From NCBI GenBank assembly GCA_016845585.1, contig JAERSO010000126.1, positions 1-64,000 of the forward strand: DNA of 64,000 nt, written 5' to 3'. Numbering within the stretch: the first letter of the stretch is position 1; the number at the start of each line of letters is the position of its first letter. The stretch comes from Acidimicrobiaceae bacterium. Lineage in GTDB: Bacteria > Actinomycetota > Acidimicrobiia > Acidimicrobiales > Aldehydirespiratoraceae. The notes under the pieces are model-generated. The model did not search any database and was not told the DNA's origin. It worked only from the letters and a program-made list of their open reading frames with translations. A program made the position numbers and the translations under genes. This document shows, in pieces, positions 34,944 to 44,236 of this stretch.

Positions 34944-36752
34944 TTGCTGAGTCGACGGGTACTCGCGGCCCTGCTGGCCGGACTCTTCGGTGCGATCCTC
35001 GCCGTGCCCGTGCCCGTGGGCGCTCAGGGGAATCGTGATCTCGACATCCTCGTCACCGATGCCGCAGGCACACCACTGCCGGATGCCTCGGTCACGCTCG
35101 GCACGACGACGGCGACAACGGACTACCTGGGTCGAGCCCGCCTGGCGGACGTCTCAGCCGGCATGATCATCGCGGACCATCAGCGGTTTGCGGCGCGCAC
35201 GCATGTCTGGGACGGAACCGGCGACCGGGTCCGGTTCTCGTTGGGCTCGCCCGTGCTGCGGGGTATCCATGTGGCCGGCACGCTGCCGGGCACCACCCGC
35301 TGGGATGCACTTCTGGTTCTCGCGGAACGCACATCGGTGAACGCGTTCATGCTCGACATGAAGGACGAATCGGGACGTGTCTTTCCCCACACCGCCTCCT
35401 TGGTGGCCCACGCATCCGGCGCCGCGGTCGGCCTGTGGGATCTCGCGGCTGTGGTCGACGAACTGCACGGCGAGGGCCTCTCCGTGATCCTTCGGATCGT
35501 GACGTTCCAGGACCCGATCACCGGCAACGCCATGCCTGAGATGGCCGTGCAATCGGGTGGGGGCCCGTTCACCCGCCGCGGGCTGACATTCCTCGATCCG
35601 ACGGATCCGGACGCCCGGGCGTACGGGCTCGTCTTGGCGGCCGAGGCTTGTGCCGCCGGCGTCGACGAGGTCCAGTTCGACTATGTCCGCTTCCCGGAGG
35701 CCGACCATTCCGTGCTGTCGTTCGATGGACCCGTCGAGGAGGCCGATCGCAACGAGACGATCCGTTCATTCCTCGCCGATGCCAAAGCCGCGGCCCCACC
35801 GGGATGTGCGATCGCCGCCGACATCTTCGGGTTCGTGACCTCCGTACCCGGCGATGGTGGGATCGGCCAGAACATCGAGACGGTCGCGGCAGTCGCCGAC
35901 GTGCTCTCCCCGATGGCGTATCCCAATCACTGGAGTCGTGGATGGTTCGGCTACGACACGCCGGCCGATCATCCCGGCGGCGTGGTCGATGCGTCGATGC
36001 GTGATGCCCTGGGTCGGGTCGGCGGCCAGACCACGATCCGACCGTGGCTTCAGGACTTCGGGGGATACGGTCCCGCCGAGGTCCGAGCCCAGATCGATGC
36101 GGCCGACGCACTCGGGCTCGGCTGGATGCTGTGGAACGCCGGTAGTGAGTTCACCGAAGCAGGAATACCCACCGACCGCGAAATTCGAACCCCGGACGTC
36201 GTCGCTGCACCCGAGACCCAGACGCTGCCGCTCTCGGGCTACTGGGATGTGCACGACGGCACGACGTTCAGCGCGCACGTCCGATGGCTGGGCGAACAGG
36301 GAATCACCCGTGGATGCAATCCTCCGTGGCGCGACCAGTTCTGCCCCCGGCGAACACTCACCAGAGCAGAAGCAGCCACCTTTCTCGTTCGGGCCCTCGA
36401 ACTCCCGCCGTCGGACGTGGATCGCTTCACCGATGACGACGGCACCACCCACGAGGACTCCATCAACGCGCTCGCTGCCGCGGGAATCACGCGTGGGTGC
36501 CGGAGTTCGTCGTACTGCCCTCATCAACCGCTCACCCGGGCGCAAATGGCGTCGCTGATCGCTCGAGCGTTGGCGCTCGACTCGGTCGACCGTGACACGT
36601 TCAGCGACGACGACGGCTCCACGCACGAAGCCGACATCGAGAGGATCGCCGCGGTGGGGATCACGGTGGGGTGTGCGCGGGACCGCTTCTGTCCGTCCCA
36701 ACCGGTATCGCGCGAACAAGCTGCCGCCTTTCTCCATCGCGCCCTGACCTGA
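34944..36752 (+). CDS. Secreted DUF4015 glycosidase-like protein with three SLH-type repeats
   Basis: A 602-residue secreted protein. Residues 1-30 are a signal peptide (SRRVLAALLAGLFGAILAV, cleavage probably after VGAQG). About 33-95 form a carboxypeptidase-regulatory-like beta domain; about 105-400 match the DUF4015 putative glycoside hydrolase barrel (FMLDMKDESGRV, QFDYVRFPE, LSPMAYPNHWSRGW). About 430-602 are three SLH-like repeats, each with GITxGC, a second Cys in FCP or YCP, TRAxxAxFL and DDDGTxHE. The start is TTG, weakly supported; no ATG is available. The cysteine pairs in the repeats suggest disulfide-stabilised cell-surface anchoring. Confidence 0.85.
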   Translation: MLSRRVLAALLAGLFGAILAVPVPVGAQGNRDLDILVTDAAGTPLPDASVTLGTTTATTDYLGRARLADVSAGMIIADHQRFAARTHVWDGTGDRVRFSLGSPVLRGIHVAGTLPGTTRWDALLVLAERTSVNAFMLDMKDESGRVFPHTASLVAHASGAAVGLWDLAAVVDELHGEGLSVILRIVTFQDPITGNAMPEMAVQSGGGPFTRRGLTFLDPTDPDARAYGLVLAAEACAAGVDEVQFDYVRFPEADHSVLSFDGPVEEADRNETIRSFLADAKAAAPPGCAIAADIFGFVTSVPGDGGIGQNIETVAAVADVLSPMAYPNHWSRGWFGYDTPADHPGGVVDASMRDALGRVGGQTTIRPWLQDFGGYGPAEVRAQIDAADALGLGWMLWNAGSEFTEAGIPTDREIRTPDVVAAPETQTLPLSGYWDVHDGTTFSAHVRWLGEQGITRGCNPPWRDQFCPRRTLTRAEAATFLVRALELPPSDVDRFTDDDGTTHEDSINALAAAGITRGCRSSSYCPHQPLTRAQMASLIARALALDSVDRDTFSDDDGSTHEADIERIAAVGITVGCARDRFCPSQPVSREQAAAFLHRALT

Positions 36753-36824
36753 CCGACCCGCGAAGTCACACGGCGTTCACAAAACTCGTGGAGTTGGCCG
36801 CCTGCTGACCGCCATGCTGATGTC

Positions 36825-38393
36825 ATGAAACGTGTCCTGATCAGTGAGCCGATTGCCGATCGCGGGTTGGAAGTGCTCCGTGAGGCCGGCTACGAGGTCG
36901 ACGTGCAGGTGGGTCTCGAGCCTGCCGCGCTCCTCGAAGCGATCGTCGGCGCCAGCGCGCTGGTTGTGCGTTCGGCCACCCAGGTCACGGCCGAACTGCT
37001 CGAGGCGGGCGCTGATCTCGAGGTCGTCGGACGGGCCGGCGTCGGCCTCGACAATGTCGATGTCGGTGCCGCAACTGCGCACGGCGTGATGGTGGTGAAT
37101 GCGCCTGAATCGAACATCATCTCGGCCGCCGAGCAGACCATCGCGTTGATGATGGCGCAGGCGCGCAACATCCCCCAGGCTCATGCGGCGCTGGTCGATG
37201 GACGCTGGGAGCGCTCGAAGTGGGAGGGTGTGGAGCTCGACGGGAAGACACTCGGCATCGTCGGATTCGGCCGCATCGGTCGACTGGTCGCCACCCGTGC
37301 CAAGGCGTTGGGCATGCGCATCGTCGCCCACGATCCGTTCGTCTCCGAGGAGGGGGCCCGCAAGGAGGGGGCGACGCTGCTCGACCTCGACGAACTCGTG
37401 GCGTCGGCCGACTTCCTCACCCTCCATCTGGCCAAGACCCCGGACACGATCGGTCTGATCGGCAAGGAGCTGCTGGCGAAGGCGAGACCTGAACTACGGG
37501 TCATCAATGTCGCGCGTGGCGGAATCGTCGACGAGGCCGCACTGGCCGAGGCGGTGTCGAGCGGCCAGATCGCCGGAGCCGCCATCGACGTGTTCGACTC
37601 GGAACCCACCACCGACTCTCCGCTCTTCGGTGTGCCCGGGATCATCGTCACCCCGCACCTCGGTGCCAGTACCCGAGAAGCCCAGGACAAAGCCGGCATC
37701 GTGATCGCCGAGCAGGTCCAACTGGCTTTGGCGGGGGACTTCGTGCCGTTCGCGGTCAATGTCGACGCCGGCGCGGCCCCTGAGCTGCTCAAGCCCTTCG
37801 TCCCGGTCGGCGAGCTCGTCGGCGCGACGTTCGCCGGCTTGATCGATCGTCTGCCCGACCAGATCGATGTCGAGTTCCGCGGCGAGATCGCCGAGGTCGA
37901 CAACTCACTCGCCGTGCTCAGTGTGCTCAAGGGCGTGCTGGCCCAGGCCGGCGACGGCCCGGTCAGCTACGTGAACGTGAAATCGGTCGTCGATCAGCGG
38001 GGGATCGAGATCCGCACGGTCACCGCCGCCGCAGCCCACGACCACATCAACGTGCTGACGGTGCGAGGGGGCGGCCACAGTGTCGGCGCCACGGTGTCGT
38101 CACTCGACGGTGAAGCCCGCATCATCGAGGTCGACGAGCATCGCCTCGAGTTGCGACCACGTCCGGACATGTTGGTCATCCGCAACGAGGATCTCCCCGG
38201 AGTCGTGGGCGCCGTGGGCTGCGAACTCGGCAATGCCGGCGTCAACATCTCCAGCATGCATCTCGGCGAGAGTGCCGACGGGGTCGCGGCCCTCATGGTC
38301 GTCGCCACCGACGAGGCGGTACCGCCGGGGGTGATCGATGCCGTGCTGGCGCTCGACAATGTGGCGACCGTGCGCGCCATTCGCATTCGCTGA
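36825..38393 (+). CDS. serA: D-3-phosphoglycerate dehydrogenase, long type with ACT domain
   Basis: A 522-residue NAD-dependent enzyme for the first step of serine synthesis. NAD-binding [16 protein letters not shown] is at about residues 144-159; catalytic Arg in [10 protein letters not shown], Glu in FDSEP and His in TPHLGAST are all present. An intervening ASB domain (about 320-450) and a C-terminal ACT domain (about 452-522) identify the mycobacterial-type enzyme that is feedback-inhibited by serine through the ACT domain. ATG at 36825. Together with serC it covers two of three serine steps; serB is not in the window. Confidence 0.96.
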   Translation: MKRVLISEPIADRGLEVLREAGYEVDVQVGLEPAALLEAIVGASALVVRSATQVTAELLEAGADLEVVGRAGVGLDNVDVGAATAHGVMVVNAPESNIISAAEQTIALMMAQARNIPQAHAALVDGRWERSKWEGVELDGKTLGIVGFGRIGRLVATRAKALGMRIVAHDPFVSEEGARKEGATLLDLDELVASADFLTLHLAKTPDTIGLIGKELLAKARPELRVINVARGGIVDEAALAEAVSSGQIAGAAIDVFDSEPTTDSPLFGVPGIIVTPHLGASTREAQDKAGIVIAEQVQLALAGDFVPFAVNVDAGAAPELLKPFVPVGELVGATFAGLIDRLPDQIDVEFRGEIAEVDNSLAVLSVLKGVLAQAGDGPVSYVNVKSVVDQRGIEIRTVTAAAAHDHINVLTVRGGGHSVGATVSSLDGEARIIEVDEHRLELRPRPDMLVIRNEDLPGVVGAVGCELGNAGVNISSMHLGESADGVAALMVVATDEAVPPGVIDAVLALDNVATVRAIRIR

Positions 38394-38399
38394 GCGCGG

Positions 38400-38768
38400 T
38401 CAGCGCTTCGCTTGGCGATACCCGTCGGCTTCGGCGTCTTCGGGCCGGGCGTAGCAGCGCTCCGGGATCGTGCGGTCATAGGAGGACCCGCCGGGGATGT
38501 GGAAGATCCTCGAACCGTCGTTGCCCTTGATCGGGTGGCTGGCGGGGCACGCTCCGTCGATGGGTTCGACCCACGGGTCCGTCGACACGAATTGCACCGG
38601 TCCACTCGTTCGGACGGGTGTCTCCTTCGTGACCAACGGCTCCCACGACGCAACCCCGGTCACCTCGGGCTTCGGTGCCGGGCGAACGGCCCTGACGATG
38701 CCGACGGTGATCGCCCCAATCGCCGCGAGTCCGGAGAATCGAAGGACGCGGGAGATCGCCGTAGACAT
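38400..38768 (-). CDS. Membrane-anchored protein with sunset domain
   Basis: A 122-residue protein with one N-terminal transmembrane helix (about residues 10-27) and a C-terminal module CPASHPIKGND...IFHIPGGSSYDRTIPERCYA...EDAEADGYRQAKR (about 74-122). This module, with two cysteines and the H-x-PGG pattern, is the sunset domain found at the end of many secreted nucleases and surface proteins; its ligand is uncertain. The stop lies 7 bases from the serA stop on the other strand. A hairpin separates it from the beta-propeller gene upstream. Confidence 0.72.
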   Translation of the reverse strand: MSTAISRVLRFSGLAAIGAITVGIVRAVRPAPKPEVTGVASWEPLVTKETPVRTSGPVQFVSTDPWVEPIDGACPASHPIKGNDGSRIFHIPGGSSYDRTIPERCYARPEDAEADGYRQAKR

Positions 38769-38792
38769 GTCAGAGACGGTAGCGCCAAGAAA

Positions 38793-38843
38793 CGACGACC
38801 GGGGTCAGGGCTCGCGCCGCAGTGATGCAGACCCCAGTCGTCG
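38793..38843 (-). terminator. Inverted repeat after the beta-propeller lipoprotein gene
   Basis: Arms CGACGAC-c-GGGGTC (38793-38806) and GACCCC-a-GTCGTCG (38830-38843) pair across a 23-base loop. It lies directly behind the stop of the minus-strand beta-propeller gene (38850) and is therefore a terminator candidate. The GGGGTC/GACCCC core recurs elsewhere in this window. Confidence 0.55.
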
Positions 38844-38849
38844 CCTCCG

Positions 38850-41252
38850 CTAGCCGATCTGGATGACGTCGAGGACGTCGAGGTCGAATAGATCGTTGAG
38901 CTGGATCCTGGCGGGGGAATTGGGGTTCAGGCCCCATTGCCCGCTGATCGACCAGAGTTCGTCACCGTCGATGACCATGGTGCGACTGATCACGGGAAGG
39001 TTGTCGTTGCGCCAGCAGATGACGAGCTCGGAGTCCGACGGAATGTCGAGGCCGACACGTTCCGCCTCTTCAGCGAAGTACGGCTCGTCGTAGCACTCGA
39101 AACCGCTGGCCGAATGCGACTCACCCGGGCCGCAGACGAGGACACGGGAGTAGTCGTCCTGCAACATCCACTGCAGCTCGGTCTCGAACTCTTCGCTGTC
39201 GTCACCACCGGGAATGTCGGCAGGGGTCAAGCGGTCGCACTCAGACGAGCCGGGCGTGGCGCTGTCCTCGAGGTGATCGATACGGCCGACCTCACGGATC
39301 TCGGTGCCTTCGACCTTCAGGACCACCGCACCGGCCCAACCCTCGCTCCAGATCTGGACGGGTACGACGGCGATCTGTTCGGCTTCCCACCACAGGAAGC
39401 TGCGATGGTCCCAGCCGACGTCGGTCCAGCCGTCGGGGGCGGACCAGATGGCGACCTCCTGCGGGTCGGCCGGATCACTGACATCGAAGATCGAGACCTT
39501 CGAGCCGGTGATGCGGCCGTCCTCGGTGCCATCGCTGCCGACTCCGAGCACTCGACCGCTGCCGATCGGGTGGAGATAGCTGGAGAAGCCGGGGATCTTG
39601 AGCTCCCCGACGACCTTCGGGTTCTCATGGTCGCTCAGATCGAGCGTGTAGAAGGGATCGACCTGACGGAAGGTGACGACGTAGCCGACATCGCCGATCA
39701 TGCGAACGGACTGCACGGCCTCGCCGTTGCCCATGTCGCCGACCGAGCCGACCTCGCGGAGTTCGCCGTCGTCCTCCCGCAGCACCCTGACGTGCGTTTC
39801 GGAGGATTCGTCCCAGGGTTCGCCCGTGGTGGTGATGACCCGCAGATGGCTGTCGTACTCCGAGAACGAGAACTGGTCTCGCACATCGCCGGCGACGGCA
39901 CCCGAGGCGGTGTAGGCGGCGCCGTCACCCGAGAGCTCGAAGCGATGGATCGACGTGCGGCGGGCGTTCCACGCCTCTTCCCACGCATCCTCGTTGTCCT
40001 CGAACAGGACGGGCTCGACCCAGGTCTGGGTGGCGACGAACACGGACTCGGTCGAGGCGTACACGGTGTTGCCAGGGGCAAGCACGGACGTGTTCTGGTT
40101 GGGATTGATGTCGCCATCGACCGGCACGCTCAGCACGGTGAGCACGCCGAAGCCGGCGAACTCGGTGGGGGCGTGGACCTGGCCGCAGTTCGAGAGAATG
40201 CCGCGATCGGTCGGCTGCGTCTCGTCATCGGTCATGACGTAGCTCGGCAGCCAGTCGACGAGCTCCGACTGTCGCACCGCTTCCTGGTTGGCGAAGGTGG
40301 CGACCTCCTCACCCTTCTCACTCTGGGGGTAGACGAAGGGGAAGTTCTGCTCCGGCGAGCTGCGAATGATCACGCGGGCCACGCCGTCGATCGAACGGGC
40401 GCTGACGTACTCGCCCTCGACCACGATCGCTTCGCGCAGCTGAGGATCGTTGCCCGCCACGCTGATGCGGGCGATGTTGACCATCGACGTCTCGAAGTAG
40501 TCGCCCTCGTAGTAGACGTCGCCTTCGACATCGACATCGTCGGCGAATGCGGCTTCCGCGTCGCCTTCCGCCGAGGTGGTTGCGCCGTCGACCGGAAGGA
40601 TCCGACCCATGTCGCCCCATGTGTTGCTGACGAGGAGAACTTCATCGCCGAGAAGGAACATCTCGGCGTTCCAGCCGACATCGACGAGGTCGAGGCTGGC
40701 CACCACCGAGCGCATGTCGACATCGACGATCGTCAGTTCGTTGTTGGCGAGGATGAAGACCCGCTCACCATCGGTCTTGACGAGGTCGGCTTCATCGACG
40801 CCGATCTCCTGCACATTGGTGCCGGAGAAGTCGACGCCCTCGACCAGGTTTGCGGCTCCAGCATCGCTCGCTTGTGCGGATTCGGCGACGTCGCCGCTGT
40901 CGTCGGCGGCCCGGTCGAAATCGCCCTCGTCTTCCATGGCCATGTCGACTGCAATGGTGTCTTCGCCGAACCAACCCGGGAAGTACCAGCCGCCACCGTT
41001 GAACCCGTAGGGGCCGACATGGTCGGCTGCCTCGGTGCGGAGGTGGTCGAGGAGGGCGTCGCAGTCATCGAAGCCGGACAGGCCCGACGCGAGCACGATC
41101 TCCTCGCCGCCGACCTCGATGACGATCTCGCCATCGGAGTTGGTGGAGCTGCCGGAGTCGTCGGGGTCGCCCCCGGACGGAGCGTCGTCGCTGGCGCAGG
41201 CCGAGGCCACGAGTGCCAGTGTGAGGGTGAGAAGCAGAAGGATTCTGCGCAT
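38850..41252 (-). CDS. Beta-propeller-domain lipoprotein
   Basis: An 800-residue secreted lipoprotein: signal peptide LLLLTLTLALVASAC with lipobox Cys at about residue 19, an acidic Ser/Asp-rich linker, then a long region of beta-propeller repeats (about 145-690) with blade motifs such as RVFILANNELTIVDV and PFYTLDLSDHENPKVVGEL, matching the beta-propeller-domain family of archaea and bacteria whose function is unknown. A Cys-containing C-terminal part follows. Its composition is very acidic, as is common in salt-adapted or marine organisms. The ribosome binding site GGAG overlaps the end of an inverted repeat in the 5' leader. Confidence 0.86.
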   Translation of the reverse strand: MRRILLLLTLTLALVASACASDDAPSGGDPDDSGSSTNSDGEIVIEVGGEEIVLASGLSGFDDCDALLDHLRTEAADHVGPYGFNGGGWYFPGWFGEDTIAVDMAMEDEGDFDRAADDSGDVAESAQASDAGAANLVEGVDFSGTNVQEIGVDEADLVKTDGERVFILANNELTIVDVDMRSVVASLDLVDVGWNAEMFLLGDEVLLVSNTWGDMGRILPVDGATTSAEGDAEAAFADDVDVEGDVYYEGDYFETSMVNIARISVAGNDPQLREAIVVEGEYVSARSIDGVARVIIRSSPEQNFPFVYPQSEKGEEVATFANQEAVRQSELVDWLPSYVMTDDETQPTDRGILSNCGQVHAPTEFAGFGVLTVLSVPVDGDINPNQNTSVLAPGNTVYASTESVFVATQTWVEPVLFEDNEDAWEEAWNARRTSIHRFELSGDGAAYTASGAVAGDVRDQFSFSEYDSHLRVITTTGEPWDESSETHVRVLREDDGELREVGSVGDMGNGEAVQSVRMIGDVGYVVTFRQVDPFYTLDLSDHENPKVVGELKIPGFSSYLHPIGSGRVLGVGSDGTEDGRITGSKVSIFDVSDPADPQEVAIWSAPDGWTDVGWDHRSFLWWEAEQIAVVPVQIWSEGWAGAVVLKVEGTEIREVGRIDHLEDSATPGSSECDRLTPADIPGGDDSEEFETELQWMLQDDYSRVLVCGPGESHSASGFECYDEPYFAEEAERVGLDIPSDSELVICWRNDNLPVISRTMVIDGDELWSISGQWGLNPNSPARIQLNDLFDLDVLDVIQIG

Positions 41253-41262
41253 GTCAGGGTCT

Positions 41263-41311
41263 CCAGTGGGAGGGGGAATCTGACCTTCAGACGCTCCCAG
41301 TCTCCCACTGG
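41263..41311 (-). promoter_or_regulatory. Inverted repeat in the leader of the beta-propeller gene / end of leuD
   Basis: Perfect 10-bp arms CCAGTGGGAG (41263-41272) and CTCCCACTGG (41302-41311), 29 bases apart. On the minus-strand transcript the second arm's last GG forms part of the GGAG ribosome binding site of the lipoprotein gene. The structure may end leuD transcription, limit lipoprotein translation, or both. Confidence 0.45.
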
Positions 41312-41341
41312 TTCCCGAGTTCCCCGGTTTTCTCGGGTTGT

Positions 41342-41935
41342 CTAGGCCTGCGACGGCATCCAGTGCCGACGCGACGACTCGTAGTCGTCGATGTCGGCGG
41401 CGACCCGGAGGGTGAGACCGATGTCGTCGAGCCCTTCGAGGAAGCGGTCCTGGGTGGCGGCATCCATCGGGAACGTCGTTTCCAGACCGATGGCGGGTAC
41501 TTCGACGGTGAGGCGGGCGACGTCGACCGTGATCTCGAGCGTCGGATCGGCCTCGACGGCGCGCATGAGCGTCTCACACACGTCGGCGTCGGCGGTGACC
41601 GGCACGAGACCGTTCTTCGTGCAGTTGTTGCGGAAGATGTCGGCGAACCGGGGCGAGATGACGGCGTCGAACCCGTACTGCTGGATGGCCCACACGGCGT
41701 GCTCACGAGACGAGCCGGTGCCGAAGTTGAGGCCGCCGATGAGGATGTTGGCGCCCGAGTACTGCTCCTGGTTGAGCACGAAGTCGCGGTCGTCACGCCA
41801 CTCCGAGAAGAGGCCCTTCTCGAAGCCGGTGCGTTCGACACGCTTCAGCCAGTCCGACGGGATGATTTGGTCGGTGTCGACATCGGTGCGGTCGAGTGGG
41901 ACGGCTGTCCCCTGAACAATCTGTACTGCTTTCAT
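41342..41935 (-). CDS. leuD: 3-isopropylmalate dehydratase small subunit
   Basis: A 197-residue small subunit of isopropylmalate isomerase. Typical features: TDVDTDQIIPSDWLKRV (about residues 19-35), GTGSSREHAVWAI (about 72-84) and the C-terminal helix of the bacterial LeuD. It carries the swivel domain that shapes substrate specificity; with LeuC it may also act on citramalate in the isoleucine route suggested by cimA. ATG at 41935 lies 14 bases after the leuC stop, in the same operon. Confidence 0.96.
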   Translation of the reverse strand: MKAVQIVQGTAVPLDRTDVDTDQIIPSDWLKRVERTGFEKGLFSEWRDDRDFVLNQEQYSGANILIGGLNFGTGSSREHAVWAIQQYGFDAVISPRFADIFRNNCTKNGLVPVTADADVCETLMRAVEADPTLEITVDVARLTVEVPAIGLETTFPMDAATQDRFLEGLDDIGLTLRVAADIDDYESSRRHWMPSQA

Positions 41936-41949
41936 GATGCTCTCCGTTC

Positions 41950-43359
41950 TCAGGCGAGGTCGGCGGGGGTGGCGAAGGTGCCCTTGATGGCGGTGGCGGC
42001 GGCCACTTCGGGGGACACGAGGTGGGTGCGTCCGCCTCGGCCCTGGCGACCTTCGAAGTTGCGGTTGGACGTGCTCGCCGCCCGTTCGCCGGGCTGGAGC
42101 TTGTCGGGGTTCATGGCGAGGCACATCGAGCAGCCGGGCTGGCGCCAGTCGAAACCGGCAGCGCGGAAGATCTCCGGAAGCCCTTCGGCGATGGCCTGCT
42201 TCTCGACCTGGCCCGAGCCGGGGACGACCAGTGTGCGCATCCCCTCGGCGACCTGACGGCCCTTGGCGACAGCGGCTGCGGCCCGCAGGTCCTCGATGCG
42301 GCTGTTGGTGCACGAACCGATGAAGACGGTGTCGACCTTGACGTCGGCGATCGGGGTGCCGGCCTCGAAGTCCATGTATTCGAGCGCTCGAGCGGCCGTG
42401 CCGGCGAGGTTCGGGTCGTCGAACGAGTCGGGGCCGGGAATGAGGCCGTCGATCGCCATGACCTGTGCCGGGTTGGTGCCCCAGCTCACGTGCGGCGTGA
42501 TGTCGGCGCCGTCGATGATGATCTCCTCGTCGAACTCGGCACCGTCGTCGGTGATGAGCGACTTCCAGTCCTCGACGGCGGCGTCCCAGTCGGCGCCGGT
42601 CGGCGAGTGCTCCCGGCCCGCGAGGTACTCGAACGTCACCTCGTCGGGAGCGATGAGTCCGGCCTTGGCCCCGCCCTCGATCGACATGTTGCAGACGGTC
42701 ATGCGCCCCTCCATGGAGAGATTGCGGATGACCTCGCCGCGGTACTCGATGATCTTGCCGATGCCGCCGCCCGTGCCGATACGGCCGATGATGTGCAGAA
42801 TCACGTCCTTGGCGGTCGAGCCGGCGGGCAATTCACCATTGACGGTGACGGCCATGGTGCCGGGCCGGACCTGGGGCAGCGTCTGGGTGGCGAGCACGTG
42901 CTCGACCTCGCTGGTGCCGATGCCGAAGGCGATCGAGCCGAAGGCGCCGTGGGTGGCGGTGTGCGAGTCTCCGCAGACGATCGTCATGCCCGGCTGGGTC
43001 AACCCCTGCTCCGGCCCGATCACGTGGACGATGCCCTGCTTCTCGTGGCCCATCGGGAAGTTGGTGATCCCGAACTCCTCGGTGTTCACGCGGAGCGTGT
43101 CGACCTGCTTGGCGCTGATCTCGTCGGCGATCGGCTGGTCCTGGTTCTCGGTGGGGACGTTGTGGTCCTCGGTGGCGACGGTGAGATCCGGTCGACGAAC
43201 CGTGCGACCGGTCATCCGGAGACCATCGAACGCCTGTGGTGAGGTGACCTCGTGGATGAGATGGAGGTCGATGTAGAGGAGGTCGGGTCCGTCGTTGACA
43301 CCGGCGGTGACGACGTGACGGTCCCAGATCTTCTGGCTGAGTGTTCGTGGGCTGCTCAT
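41950..43359 (-). CDS. leuC: 3-isopropylmalate dehydratase large subunit
   Basis: A 469-residue aconitase-family enzyme subunit that isomerises isopropylmalate. The three cluster-binding cysteines are in [13 protein letters not shown] (about residue 349) and [10 protein letters not shown] (about 409 and 412). [13 protein letters not shown] and [17 protein letters not shown] are also present. ATG at 43359 has AGGAA about 6 bases before it. Divergent from the IclR regulator with only 56 bp between, in which a palindromic operator sits. Confidence 0.97.
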   Translation of the reverse strand: MSSPRTLSQKIWDRHVVTAGVNDGPDLLYIDLHLIHEVTSPQAFDGLRMTGRTVRRPDLTVATEDHNVPTENQDQPIADEISAKQVDTLRVNTEEFGITNFPMGHEKQGIVHVIGPEQGLTQPGMTIVCGDSHTATHGAFGSIAFGIGTSEVEHVLATQTLPQVRPGTMAVTVNGELPAGSTAKDVILHIIGRIGTGGGIGKIIEYRGEVIRNLSMEGRMTVCNMSIEGGAKAGLIAPDEVTFEYLAGREHSPTGADWDAAVEDWKSLITDDGAEFDEEIIIDGADITPHVSWGTNPAQVMAIDGLIPGPDSFDDPNLAGTAARALEYMDFEAGTPIADVKVDTVFIGSCTNSRIEDLRAAAAVAKGRQVAEGMRTLVVPGSGQVEKQAIAEGLPEIFRAAGFDWRQPGCSMCLAMNPDKLQPGERAASTSNRNFEGRQGRGGRTHLVSPEVAAATAIKGTFATPADLA

Positions 43360-43384
43360 GGAATTCCTGACACGGTTTTCGTGA

Positions 43385-43401
43385 ATCTCACTATGTGAGA
43401 T
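43385..43401. promoter_or_regulatory. Palindromic operator between leuC and the IclR regulator
   Basis: Perfect palindrome ATCTCAC-TAT-GTGAGAT in a 56-bp divergent promoter region. It directly precedes TATAGA (43401-43406), a fair -10 box for the IclR gene, and overlaps the region where the leuC promoter must lie. IclR regulators of the NdgR/LtbR group are known to bind between their own gene and leuCD, so this is the probable site. Confidence 0.7.
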
Positions 43402-43415
43402 ATAGAGTCTGAATT

Positions 43416-44069
43416 GTGGAACCCACTGTAAGCGGCGTCGGCGTGATCGACAAGGCCGCCGCGATTCTCGGTGCCGTCGAAGCATCGCCGGCGTCACTCG
43501 GCGAGCTCGTCGAGCGCACCGGTCAGAGCCGACCGACCGCCCATCGACTCGCCGCGGCGCTCGAACTGCACGGCCTCCTGCGCCGTGCAACCGACGGCCG
43601 ATACGCCCTCGGGCCCCGGCTGGTGACGCTCGGCCATGTCGCCGCCGAGCACTGGCCGCTCGCCGAGGCCGCGACCGACGCCCTCGCCCGCCTCCGAGAC
43701 GCCACCGGCGAATCGGCCCAGCTCTATGTCCGACACGGCGACGCGCGGATCTGCCTGGCCTCGCTCGAATCGCCGCACGGGCTCCGCACGATCGTCGCCA
43801 CCGGAGCGGTGATGTCGCTCGACCAGGGGTCGGGTGGGCGTGTCCTCGTCGGCGAGTCGTCAGCGGCGGGCTGGATCGACTCGGTCGCCGAGCGCGAGGC
43901 CGGCGTGGCGTCGGTGAGTGCGCCGGTGGTCGACGCGCACGGCGCCACCGTGGCAGCGGTGTCGGTCAGCGGCCCGATCGAGCGGCTGTCCAACACCCCC
44001 GGTGCCCGGTTGGGGGATGCGGTGGTGACGGCGGCGAAGGAAGTGGCCATGGCCGCGGGTCTGCGATGA
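43416..44069 (+). CDS. IclR-family regulator of leuCD (NdgR/LtbR type)
   Basis: A 217-residue DNA-binding protein: N-terminal winged helix (about residues 8-65, with [22 protein letters not shown] as the helix-turn-helix) and C-terminal IclR effector domain (about 75-217). Divergent placement next to leuC is the hallmark of NdgR (Streptomyces) and LtbR (Corynebacterium), which repress or control leuCD and other amino acid genes. GTG start at 43416, 10 bases after a -10-like TATAGA, so the message may be leaderless. It probably represses leuCD and itself through the palindrome at 43385. Confidence 0.88.
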   Translation: MEPTVSGVGVIDKAAAILGAVEASPASLGELVERTGQSRPTAHRLAAALELHGLLRRATDGRYALGPRLVTLGHVAAEHWPLAEAATDALARLRDATGESAQLYVRHGDARICLASLESPHGLRTIVATGAVMSLDQGSGGRVLVGESSAAGWIDSVAEREAGVASVSAPVVDAHGATVAAVSVSGPIERLSNTPGARLGDAVVTAAKEVAMAAGLR

Positions 44070-44079
44070 GGGGACGGCG

Positions 44080-44214
44080 ATGACGGAGCCCATGGACAAC
44101 CCCGCTGATGGCGACGCGGAGCTCGGACCGGGGTCCCTGTGGTTCCTCCGCATCGTCTCGGTCATCGTGATCCTCGTGCTGCTCTGGTTCCTGGTCGACG
44201 CCATCATCGGTTGA
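44080..44214 (+). CDS. 44-residue single-helix membrane microprotein
   Basis: A short open frame with acidic N-terminus (EPMDNPADGDAELGPG), one transmembrane helix (about residues 20-43, FLRIVSVIVILVLLWFLV) and no cytoplasmic tail. Ribosome binding site GAGGGG is 6 bases before the ATG. It lies 10 bp behind the IclR gene and 22 bp before the metalloprotease-like gene on the same strand, so it is likely co-transcribed. The gene is too small for function prediction. Confidence 0.6.
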   Translation: MTEPMDNPADGDAELGPGSLWFLRIVSVIVILVLLWFLVDAIIG

Positions 44215-44236
44215 CGGCGCGGTACCTTCGACGCCC

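Noticed and set aside
38937-41345. A plus-strand open frame of 802 codons opposite the beta-propeller lipoprotein
   Set aside because: The minus strand has signal peptide, lipobox and propeller blades; the plus frame has no start signal, no motif and shadow composition.
43360-43415. Leucine attenuator before leuC like the one before leuB
   Set aside because: Only 56 bp, no leader peptide with Leu codons and no terminator stem; control by the IclR palindrome explains the region better.
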